A DNA stretch of 14,469 nt from CAYGJN01 sp964350135 (GTDB taxonomy: Bacteria > Bdellovibrionota > Bacteriovoracia > Bacteriovoracales > Bacteriovoracaceae): assembly GCA_964350135.1 (NCBI GenBank), contig CAYGJN010000072.1, positions 1 through 14,469 on the forward strand. The letters are read 5' to 3'. Of the stretch, positions 6,378 to 12,636 are shown in pieces (position 1 is the stretch's first letter; the number at the start of each line of letters is the position of its first letter). Position numbers and translations under genes: made by a program. Under the pieces are notes generated by a model. That model saw only the letters and a list, made by a program, of their open reading frames with translations. It was not told the origin of the DNA and did not search any database.

Positions 6378-6647
6378 ATGAAGTATTTAATGATGGCCCT
6401 ATTTTCTCTATCTGTATTCGCTACTGAAACTGAGCGCTCTACATCGATTAATTATACACCTGCTGTAACTTATTATTGCGTTTCAAGTACAACCAGTAGT
6501 TATCAATATGATCTTATGGTTCAGTTTAAAAAAGAAGGCCTTAATGGTGCTACAACTTTTACAGAACTTGTTAGAACTGAGTCATGGGGTTATTGTATTG
6601 ACCTTATGACCCAAGCGAACTCAGCTGTAAATCCTAACAAATTATAA
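6378..6647 (+). CDS. Small secreted protein, unknown function
   Basis: The 89 residues comprise a Sec signal peptide (MKYLMMALFSLSVFA, cleavage likely after A15) and a mature part of about 74 residues with exactly two cysteines, C34 and C73, that could form a disulfide. It is rich in Ser, Thr and Tyr and has aromatic residues near both cysteines. The consensus AAGGAGAT just upstream of the ATG predicts strong translation, so this is more likely a real gene than chance. No family recognised. Confidence 0.72.
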   Translation: MKYLMMALFSLSVFATETERSTSINYTPAVTYYCVSSTTSSYQYDLMVQFKKEGLNGATTFTELVRTESWGYCIDLMTQANSAVNPNKL

Positions 6648-6654
6648 GCACTTA

Positions 6655-6695
6655 GGCCTGTTCTTATCAATTTTACAATTAATAAGCTATAGGCC
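6655..6695. repeat. Interrupted inverted repeat between the small secreted gene and apaG
   Basis: GGCCT (6655-6659) pairs with AGGCC (6691-6695), and inside it CTTAT (6663-6667) pairs with ATAAG (6682-6686). It is placed where a terminator for the upstream gene would be, but no T run follows on either strand. It might be a Rho-dependent or processing stem. Confidence 0.3.
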
Positions 6696-6704
6696 CAAAC
6701 ACCC

Positions 6705-6730
6705 TTGACTCAATTCCGCCCTGTTATAAA
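6705..6730 (+). promoter_or_regulatory. Extended -10 promoter of apaG-murD
   Basis: TG-T-TATAAA (6722-6730) is an extended -10 element. TTGACT (6705-6710) lies 14 bases upstream of it, shorter than ideal. The predicted start near 6737 gives a 24-base leader carrying AAGGGGA (6748-6754). Confidence 0.4.
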
Positions 6731-6760
6731 ACTCCACAAAAGGATTTAAGGGGATTAAAA

Positions 6761-7165
6761 ATGCAACCTTTATGGGGACACTCTTATAAAGAGCGTACTG
6801 ATGATATCGATGTAGTGGTTAGACCATTTTATATTGAAGAAAAGTCAGACGAAGAAAATGGTTTATATTTCTATGTATATAGAGTCACCATTATCAATAA
6901 CTCAAAAGAGCCAATTCAAGTTTTAAAACGTAAATGGTTTATTAGAGATGGCAACGGTGAAGAACAACATCTCAGCGGTGATGGAGTTGTTGGAGAGCTT
7001 CCCATTATTGATCCAGGTAGATCTTATCACTATACAAGTTTTTGTCCTCTGGGCACGCCCACGGGAAATATGAGAGGCCAGTATTTAGTAAAAGATCATA
7101 GTGGGGACACTAGCTGGATAGATGTACCCTTGTTTTTTCTGAGAAAACCTGAGACCTTTCATTAG
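6761..7165 (+). CDS. apaG: ApaG domain protein
   Basis: The 134 residues span the whole ApaG/DUF525 domain, a small fibronectin-type beta sandwich linked in enterobacteria to Co2+ resistance and Mg2+ efflux; its biochemical role is unsettled. Recognisable blocks are RKWFIRDGNGEEQHLSGDGV (57-76), GELPIIDPGRSYHYTSFCPL (78-97) and TPTGNMRGQY (99-108), all at family positions. AAGGGGA six bases before the ATG fixes the start. Its stop codon TAG shares its G with the GTG start of murD, so the two genes are co-transcribed and murD translation is probably coupled. Confidence 0.93.
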   Translation: MQPLWGHSYKERTDDIDVVVRPFYIEEKSDEENGLYFYVYRVTIINNSKEPIQVLKRKWFIRDGNGEEQHLSGDGVVGELPIIDPGRSYHYTSFCPLGTPTGNMRGQYLVKDHSGDTSWIDVPLFFLRKPETFH

Positions 7166-8343
7166 TGAGCAATACTTTTAATTTTAAAAATATCTGTGTT
7201 CTAGGGGCTGGCATTTCAGGACAGTCTACTTTGAATGCTCTTAGAAAGCTTGGCAAAAAAGCAACACTTTTTAGTGATGGGCTTGACTCATCAGATGCAC
7301 TTAAAATACCTTTTGATAATCAGTTTGATCTTCTTATTAAATCCCCTGGGATTCCTAATGAGCACTCCTATATTCAAAAGGCCTTAAGCCTAGAGATACC
7401 TGTTTGGACAGAAATTGAGCTTGGTTATGTTTTTGCAAAGGCGCCTATTATTGCAATTACTGGTACTAACGGAAAAACCACAACTACATTAATGGCCCAA
7501 TACTTATTAGAGAAAATGGGTAAGTCTGTCTTTTGTGGTGGTAATATTGGAAAGCCTTTTTGTGAGCATATTCTAGAAGATAAAAACTATGATTGTTATC
7601 TTTTAGAATTGTCTAGTTTTCAGCTCGAGCATATTAATGAGTTTAGAGCTGATTATGCAGCTCTATTAAATATAAGCTCCAGTCATGAAGAAAGGTATAA
7701 AAGCTTTAGTGAATATAAAAAGGCTAAGTTAAATATTTTTAAAAATTCTAATGAAAATGACCTTAAGTTAGAAGATTCTCAAGTGAATCTTGATGACCTA
7801 GGTAGTTTTGACTTTAGCTCCTTTAAACTCAAAGGTGAGTTTCAAAAACATAATATTTGGTTTGCAAAGACATTAGTAGAGGCGTTTTCTAACGAAAAAG
7901 CTCCAGTTCAAGATTTGATCAATGATTTTAAAGGCGCACCTTTTAGACTCGAATACCAAGGGATTTATAAAAACTTATCAATCTATAATGACTCAAAAAG
8001 TACTAATTGGCAGGCAACATTTTCAGCACTTAATGCATTTGAGGGAAAAGTTCATCTTGTTTTGGGTGGTAAGAAACGTTCTGAAGTTAAATTAGATAAA
8101 AGTTTAAAAGAGGCAATAGATCAGAGAACAAAGAGTATTTTTTTAATTGGTGAGACCGCCAATGAACTCAAAGAGATATTTTCAAAAGCAATTATTGTCG
8201 AAAACTTAGAACAACTTAAAGTCTATATTGCTAAAAATAAAATTTCGGGAGAATTATTATTTTCTCCAGCATTTCCATCGTTTGATCAATTTAAAGATTA
8301 TATTGAAAGGGGTGAAGCCTTTAAAGAGTTATTCTCTTCTTAG
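7165..8343 (+). CDS. murD: MurD, UDP-N-acetylmuramoyl-L-alanine--D-glutamate ligase (compact)
   Basis: Cytoplasmic peptidoglycan enzyme that adds D-Glu to UDP-MurNAc-L-Ala using ATP. The N-terminal Rossmann-like domain opens VLGAGISGQST (12-22). The ATP loop is GTNGKTT (100-106). LLNIS.SHEERY (168-178) holds the family histidine H174, although the usual acidic residue just before it is serine. K188 in YKKAKLNIFK matches the carbamylated lysine. YNDSKSTN and SPAFPSFDQFKDYIERG are the C-terminal domain motifs. At 392 residues it is shorter than E. coli MurD (about 438), mostly because the central-domain segment after K188 is cut by roughly 25-30 residues. It starts with GTG and has no good Shine-Dalgarno, so it depends on coupling with apaG. 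Confidence 0.93.
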   Translation: MSNTFNFKNICVLGAGISGQSTLNALRKLGKKATLFSDGLDSSDALKIPFDNQFDLLIKSPGIPNEHSYIQKALSLEIPVWTEIELGYVFAKAPIIAITGTNGKTTTTLMAQYLLEKMGKSVFCGGNIGKPFCEHILEDKNYDCYLLELSSFQLEHINEFRADYAALLNISSSHEERYKSFSEYKKAKLNIFKNSNENDLKLEDSQVNLDDLGSFDFSSFKLKGEFQKHNIWFAKTLVEAFSNEKAPVQDLINDFKGAPFRLEYQGIYKNLSIYNDSKSTNWQATFSALNAFEGKVHLVLGGKKRSEVKLDKSLKEAIDQRTKSIFLIGETANELKEIFSKAIIVENLEQLKVYIAKNKISGELLFSPAFPSFDQFKDYIERGEAFKELFSS

Positions 8344-8464
8344 CCTTTACAGTCTTTTCTATACTGGCCGGAGCACGATTAGTCTCATGAGCGAAGTCAT
8401 AAGTAATCTTGCCAATAAACATGGCCAATAGGATAAATGCAATGATTGAAGTTTTATAATCCAA
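8321..8464 (-). CDS. Possible 47-residue single-pass membrane protein (TTG start)
   Basis: On the minus strand a frame runs from TTG at 8464 to TAA at 8321-8323. Translated, it begins MDYKTSIIAFILLAMFIG and ends KAKKRITL. It has a clear hydrophobic segment (about residues 6-18) and then a polar tail with a strongly basic end (KTVKAKKR), the layout of a small inner-membrane protein with a cytoplasmic tail. AGAGG stands seven bases before the TTG. It overlaps the 3' end of murD convergently by 23 bases. No family is recognised; chance remains possible at this size. Confidence 0.4.
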   Translation of the reverse strand: MDYKTSIIAFILLAMFIGKITYDFAHETNRAPASIEKTVKAKKRITL

Positions 8465-8523
8465 ACCTATACCTCTAATGCTTGCCTTTGCTTATCGGAT
8501 ATAGGTCTATAAAATTGAATTAT

Positions 8524-8537
8524 TTAGAGTTCTCTAA
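8524..8537. repeat. Short palindrome TTAGAG-TT-CTCTAA
   Basis: A perfect 6-base inverted repeat with a 2-base centre, in the AT-rich gap between murD and TDO. It could be an operator for the minus-strand small frame or part of a bidirectional 3'-end structure. A second small palindrome, TATAG-GT-CTATA, lies at 8500-8511, and its TATAGGT half is the inverse of ACCTATA at 8465-8471. Confidence 0.25.
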
Positions 8538-8543
8538 GTAATC

Positions 8544-8571
8544 AAATTTATTAGAAATTAATAATAAATTT
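8544..8571. terminator. Perfect AT-only inverted repeat just after the TDO stop
   Basis: AAATTTATTA (8544-8553) and TAATAAATTT (8562-8571) are perfect 10-base inverse copies around an 8-base loop, starting six bases past the TDO stop codon. Position suggests a shared 3' element for the convergent TDO and murD transcripts. With only A-T pairs it would be a weak terminator, so the call is tentative. Confidence 0.3.
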
Positions 8572-8576
8572 TATAT

Positions 8577-9671
8577 TTACTCTCTACTTTCTAGATAAAA
8601 ATTAAGCTCTTTTTTAAGTTGAGCGGGAAGTTTAGGAAGCTTTGACTTTGGTATAAGAAAGGTGGCGATATCAAAAAAGTCTGTGAAAACTCTATTATTT
8701 TCGGCCGCAAGTTTTAAGTAATGATGTCCGCTCGTACCGCCTGTTCCAATTTTAGTTCCAAGCATTCGATGGGCCATAAGATGATGGTTGTATCTCCAAG
8801 ATGTAAAACCCTGGTCAATCTCTACTAAGCAAGTAATGACTCTAAAAGGAAGATAAAGAATAGGCTCATCCCTATAAAGAGAAATAAAAAGTGCACCAAG
8901 CATGGCCTTTTGGTTAATTTTTCTCTTGCCTGCCTTTAAAAGCTCTTCGTAATCTGATTCAATGAAAAGACTTTGAAAAGTTCTAATTGTAGAAAGAAGG
9001 TTTTCTACTTGAATATCTTTTTGGGCATCACTAAGCCCTGGATTATTTTTAATACTTTCTTTGTCGGTGTAAAGCATATCTTGAACAGACTTTCTGTACT
9101 CATCCCAAAAAACAAATTTCTCTTTATCAAGAAAAGGGGTTCTGGATAACCAATTTTCTATAAGACTAAGAAGGGATGGTTTCTTTTCAATTTCTTCAAG
9201 TTTTGCGCGATCTTTTTTATCAAGTCGACCCAAGAAATACTCTCTATCAACAGCAAAGCGATTATTTGTTCTTAGACCCATAAGGATTTCGATCTCTCTA
9301 AACTGCACACTTTGAAAACCACTGGCCGGCATAAGCAGGTCTCTAAACTCAAGAAAATCAAGGGGTGTCATGGTTTCCATAACTTTAAGTTGAGATAAGA
9401 GTAGCTCTTGAATTTTTATGATACGACTTAGTCTATGAACAACAGTTGAGAGTTCTTTTTCACTAATTTGTTCTTTTTCAAAGATGGAGTAAATAGAGTG
9501 CATTTCATGAATGATTTGTTTAAACCAAAGCTCATAAGCTTGGTGGACAATAATAAACAAAGTTTCATCATGGGCCTCTTTATCTTTTCCATACTTTTCA
9601 GCACTTTTAGTTTTTTGCGAACTTAAAAGCTTATCCAGGTGTAAGTAATCACCATAGTATACATTGTCCAT
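8577..9671 (-). CDS. Tryptophan 2,3-dioxygenase, animal-like form
   Basis: Haem enzyme that oxidises L-tryptophan to N-formylkynurenine, the first step of the kynurenine route. From ATG 9671 it has 364 residues. YGDYLHLDKLLSSQ (6-19) opens the core; H43 in VHQAYELWFKQ is the distal histidine; SGFQSVQFRE holds substrate-binding R125; H296 in WRYNHHLMAHRMLG is the haem ligand; GTGGTSG (309-315) holds T310. The 14-residue H296-T310 spacing matches human TDO. The sequence also has the long middle region (IENWLSRTPFLD) and C-terminal FDIATFLIP seen in animal TDOs, whereas the well-known Xanthomonas enzyme is nearer 300 residues. The frame can extend to GTG 9731, but conserved sequence begins at 9671, where AAGG precedes the ATG. 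No formamidase or kynureninase gene is in the window. Confidence 0.93.
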   Translation of the reverse strand: MDNVYYGDYLHLDKLLSSQKTKSAEKYGKDKEAHDETLFIIVHQAYELWFKQIIHEMHSIYSIFEKEQISEKELSTVVHRLSRIIKIQELLLSQLKVMETMTPLDFLEFRDLLMPASGFQSVQFREIEILMGLRTNNRFAVDREYFLGRLDKKDRAKLEEIEKKPSLLSLIENWLSRTPFLDKEKFVFWDEYRKSVQDMLYTDKESIKNNPGLSDAQKDIQVENLLSTIRTFQSLFIESDYEELLKAGKRKINQKAMLGALFISLYRDEPILYLPFRVITCLVEIDQGFTSWRYNHHLMAHRMLGTKIGTGGTSGHHYLKLAAENNRVFTDFFDIATFLIPKSKLPKLPAQLKKELNFYLESRE

Positions 9672-9731
9672 AAGGCCTTCTTTTGATAGTGTAATCTCAA
9701 GAATATTAGCCCATTTTTCCCGAGTACGCAC

Positions 9732-11474
9732 ATGAGTAAAAGTAAATTTGTAATAACGCAGGATGAGATCAAAAAAAATATAGAAGCAATGCAGTCTTTA
9801 GCTAAACAAAAAGATCTGGATTGGATTTATATCTCAAGTTTTGATGAGCATTTAAATGAATATGTCCCTTTGTTTGATTGCCATCGCTATTATTTTACCG
9901 GTTTCACTGGTTCAGTGGCAGACGTTTTAATTCCAAAGTCTGGAAAAGTTAAACTCTATATTGATGGTCGTTATTTTGAACAAGCAGATATTGAAATCGA
10001 TCATAGTATTATTCATGTGGTAAAAACTATGCAAGATACCAATAAAGGTATTGTTGGCTCCATGAAAGATGATGTGAAGGCCGAACATAAAATTGGCTAT
10101 GAGGCCAAAAGAACTCCTCTTACTTTAAGTAGTTATTTCAAAGAAAAACAATTGGCACAAGCATTGGATTCACAAATTCAAGAGGTCATAAACTATAGAC
10201 CGAAGGCAAGTCTTGCGCCTATACGCTCTATTGAATCTAAAGTGAAGATTACAAGTGTTGCAGATAAACTTAAAAGAGTAAGTAGTGACCTTAATGATAA
10301 TGAAGCATTATTTTTGAGTGCATTAGATGATATTGCTTGGGTTTCTAATTGCAGAGGCTATCATCTAGATAATTTAAGCTCATTTTACTCAAGGGCCGTT
10401 TTAACATCTCAGAAATTATATATATTTCTTGATGAAGGTCTTAAAGTAGAGGCAGAAAATCCTGCTATAGAGTTTATTTTTATCAAGGACAATTTTGAAG
10501 AAATCCTAAAGGATATTCAGGTTCAGTCTGGGTTTGAGAAGATCTTGTATGACTCATCCCTTATCAATAGTAGTGACTATTCAGTTTTAGTAAATCTTTT
10601 TGGCAATGGTGTTCAAGAGAGAAAAGGTGGTTTAATACCTTATAAATCTATCAAAGATAATCTAGAGCAAGAACTTATAAGAGAGAGTTTTAGAAAATCA
10701 AATAAAGCAATTACTGAAACTATTAATTGGGTAAGGGACTCTTTGGCCAACAGTGAAAAAATCACTGAGCTTGACCTTTATCATAAAACAAGTTTTTTCT
10801 ATGAAAAAAACGGTGCTGTTACTCAAAGTTTTAACACCATCTCGGGTGTTGGAGCAGCAAGTTCAATAATTCATTTTTCTTCTCCAAGCGCAGATAAAAT
10901 TATTCAGCCTTCTGATATTGTTCTTTTAGACAGCGGCGGTTATTTTGACTCTGGTTTTGCAACAGATACCACGAGAACATTTCTTGCAGGCAAGGAAGCA
11001 AATCCTAATCCAAAGCATGTTGAGATCTTCACAAAAGCACTTAAAGGTTTTTTTAATCTTTTATATGCACAGATGAAGGTTGGTGAATCGGGTGTTCATG
11101 CAGATAAACTTGCAAGAGATCCAATTATTGAAGCAGGGTATGACTTTGCTCATAGTGTAGGTCATGGGGTAGGGGTTTATGTTCATGAAGATGGGATTAG
11201 ATTTTCAGGAAAAACTGATTACACCATTGCTCCAGGACAAGTAGTTTCAGTAGAACCTGGAATTTATTTGAAAGGCATAGGCGGTGTTCGTCATGAAAAT
11301 ATCGTAATAGTGCAACCACATCCTAGTGAAGATGGTGTTACCACTTTGGAGAATCTTACATGGATAGAATTTGATGAAAAGCTTATTGATCGTTCAATAT
11401 TAAACGAGCAAGAGACCAATTGGCTTGATCAATACCAAAAGAGATGCCAAGAAATTGGCAATACTCTTAATTAA
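9732..11474 (+). CDS. Xaa-Pro aminopeptidase (aminopeptidase P, three-domain M24B)
   Basis: Two-metal peptidase that removes an N-terminal residue next to proline; it is cytoplasmic here, as no signal peptide is seen. The 580 residues follow the long APP1-type plan: two creatinase-like N-terminal domains (about 1-155 and 160-310, the second with SALDDIAWVSNCRGYHLDN) and a pita-bread catalytic domain (about 315-520). Metal ligands by motif are D400 (LLDSGG), D412 (TDTTRT), H478 (GHGVG), E508 (SVEPG) and E522 (RHEN); H485 in VHEDG is also kept. A short C-terminal tail follows. No Shine-Dalgarno is visible before ATG 9732, and no convincing -10 was found close by. It is divergent from TDO with about 60 bases between starts, so the two promoters must overlap. 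Confidence 0.93.
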   Translation: MSKSKFVITQDEIKKNIEAMQSLAKQKDLDWIYISSFDEHLNEYVPLFDCHRYYFTGFTGSVADVLIPKSGKVKLYIDGRYFEQADIEIDHSIIHVVKTMQDTNKGIVGSMKDDVKAEHKIGYEAKRTPLTLSSYFKEKQLAQALDSQIQEVINYRPKASLAPIRSIESKVKITSVADKLKRVSSDLNDNEALFLSALDDIAWVSNCRGYHLDNLSSFYSRAVLTSQKLYIFLDEGLKVEAENPAIEFIFIKDNFEEILKDIQVQSGFEKILYDSSLINSSDYSVLVNLFGNGVQERKGGLIPYKSIKDNLEQELIRESFRKSNKAITETINWVRDSLANSEKITELDLYHKTSFFYEKNGAVTQSFNTISGVGAASSIIHFSSPSADKIIQPSDIVLLDSGGYFDSGFATDTTRTFLAGKEANPNPKHVEIFTKALKGFFNLLYAQMKVGESGVHADKLARDPIIEAGYDFAHSVGHGVGVYVHEDGIRFSGKTDYTIAPGQVVSVEPGIYLKGIGGVRHENIVIVQPHPSEDGVTTLENLTWIEFDEKLIDRSILNEQETNWLDQYQKRCQEIGNTLN

Positions 11475-11488
11475 TAAATCGTTTTCTC

Positions 11489-11806
11489 TTACTGAAAAAT
11501 AGGAGCAGATCCGCCAACAGCTTTATTGCCCGGTTTCTTCTTAGAGAAATCTCTCTTTACTGGCTTTTGAACAGGCTCTTTAGTAGGCGCAGCCGCTTTA
11601 AGCTCAACGCTATCCTCTAATTCACCTAGCTCTGGAAGTTCAGTTGCAAGCTGAGTCTCAACAATCTCAAGATCTTTATCATCTGAAGTTGCTAGGATTT
11701 CTTTCATATCCTCTTCATTCAACTCAAGTAGATCAAGGTCTGCCTTTGTTACATCAGCAAAAAGGTTAAGAGAGATAAAAGTAAAAAATAAAATTAGTTT
11801 TTTCAT
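11489..11806 (-). CDS. Small secreted protein with acidic and basic halves, unknown function
   Basis: From ATG 11806 it has 105 residues. The N-terminus MKKLILFFTFISLNLFA is a Sec signal peptide with likely cleavage before DVTKAD. The next 50 residues are acidic and rich in Leu/Glu (LELNEEDMKE, ELPELGELED). The C-terminal third is Ala/Pro/Lys-rich and basic (VQKPVKRDFSKKKPGNK). It looks largely disordered. An in-frame GTG at 11812 lies upstream of the predicted transcription start, so ATG 11806 is preferred. It is convergent with the aminopeptidase gene (14-base gap). No family recognised. Confidence 0.65.
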   Translation of the reverse strand: MKKLILFFTFISLNLFADVTKADLDLLELNEEDMKEILATSDDKDLEIVETQLATELPELGELEDSVELKAAAPTKEPVQKPVKRDFSKKKPGNKAVGGSAPIFQ

Positions 11807-11814
11807 AGTCACCC

Positions 11815-11843
11815 AATATAGATTTCGAACAATTTTAGATCAA
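11815..11843 (-). promoter_or_regulatory. Promoter close against the small secreted protein start
   Basis: On the minus strand: TTGATC (11838-11843), 17 bases, TATATT (11815-11820). Eight bases separate the -10 from ATG 11806, so the mRNA would have a leader of zero to two bases. Confidence 0.5.
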
Positions 11844-11845
11844 TC

Positions 11846-11863
11846 CAGGATCTTTCGATCCTG
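11846..11863 (-). terminator. GC-containing hairpin between slipin and the small secreted gene
   Basis: CAGGATC and GATCCTG form a perfect 7-base stem. On the minus strand its loop is GAAA, a stable GNRA tetraloop. It begins 14 bases past the slipin stop, the place for an operon terminator, but the following bases are not a T run, so it may instead be a Rho-dependent or 3'-end protecting stem. It also lies just upstream of the -35 box of the next gene. Confidence 0.4.
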
Positions 11864-11876
11864 AATTTATTACATC

Positions 11877-12629
11877 TTACAACTGCTTATTATTAGTGAG
11901 ATGATTTAAAAAATCTACAGGAAGAGGGAAAAAAGTCGTAGTCGTTCCTTCACCACTGCTGATTTCTTTCATAGTATCAAGGTATCTAAGGACCATAGCA
12001 CCTTTATGAGCATCTAAAAGTTTTGCTGCATCAGCAAGGACCTTAGCTGCTTCAAATTCACCTTGTGCTGAAATTACCTTAGCTCTTTTATCTCTTTCGG
12101 CCTCAGCCTGTTTTGCCATAGATCGCTGCATCTCAATTGGAAGGTCAATGGCCTTTAGCTCAACCGTTGATACTTTAATTCCCCAAGGCTCAGTTTGTTC
12201 ATCAAGAATCTCTTGAAGTTTGGCATTGATGGAGTCTCTTTGGCTTAGAATTTCATCAAGCTCAAACTGGCCTATAACGGATCTTAGGGTTGTTTGTGAA
12301 ATTTGTTCTGTGGCCAAAAATACATGCTCAACAGCTATAACCGCTTTTTCAGGATCCTCTACTCGAAAGTAAACAACCCCATTAATTTTTAAAGTCACAT
12401 TATCTTTGGATATAATATCTTGGGTTGGGATATCCATTGTCACTGTACGCAGATCAATTCTTTTCATCTTCTCAAGTCCAGGAATCAATACAATTAGTCC
12501 AGGACCTCTTGTACCAGTGTAGCGGCCAAGGCGAAAAATTACGGCCCTTTCATACTCGTTCAGAATTTTAATAGTGTTAAACAGCAACACCACTAAAATA
12601 ACAATAAATGGAATAAAACTCATAAACAT
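11877..12629 (-). CDS. Slipin (stomatin-like SPFH/band 7 membrane protein)
   Basis: Membrane scaffold protein of the SPFH superfamily, proposed to organise membrane domains and to partner with NfeD proteases. The 250 residues have one N-terminal hydrophobic segment (about 3-20), then the SPFH domain, with NEYERAVIFRLGRYTGTRGP (24-43), typical slipin blocks QDIISKDNVTLKINGVVYFR and EPWGIKVSTVELKAIDLP, and an Ala/Glu-rich helical region (QAEAERDKRAKVISAQGE). GTGAGG stands five bases before the ATG and overlaps the nfeD stop codon, so the pair is translationally coupled. It lacks the long coiled coil of flotillins. Confidence 0.92.
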   Translation of the reverse strand: MFMSFIPFIVILVVLLFNTIKILNEYERAVIFRLGRYTGTRGPGLIVLIPGLEKMKRIDLRTVTMDIPTQDIISKDNVTLKINGVVYFRVEDPEKAVIAVEHVFLATEQISQTTLRSVIGQFELDEILSQRDSINAKLQEILDEQTEPWGIKVSTVELKAIDLPIEMQRSMAKQAEAERDKRAKVISAQGEFEAAKVLADAAKLLDAHKGAMVLRYLDTMKEISSGEGTTTTFFPLPVDFLNHLTNNKQL

Positions 12630-12636
12630 AAAAACC

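Noticed and set aside
8324..8338. AAGAG/CTCTT stem at the murD 3' end as terminator
   Set aside because: The stem has only five base pairs and no T run follows.
8228..8431. 67-codon plus-strand frame at the murD 3' end
   Set aside because: The first half is an out-of-frame shadow of conserved murD codons, and no ribosome-binding site is seen. The minus-strand 8321-8464 frame explains the remainder better.
9683..9709. Possible promoter for the aminopeptidase (TTGATA ... TATTAG)
   Set aside because: The spacing is only 15 bases and the -10 match is poor. I could not support it as a feature.
9672..9731. Extended N-terminus of TDO from GTG 9731
   Set aside because: Family similarity starts at the ATG at 9671; the extra 20 residues have no ribosome-binding site and would place the start directly against the aminopeptidase ATG.
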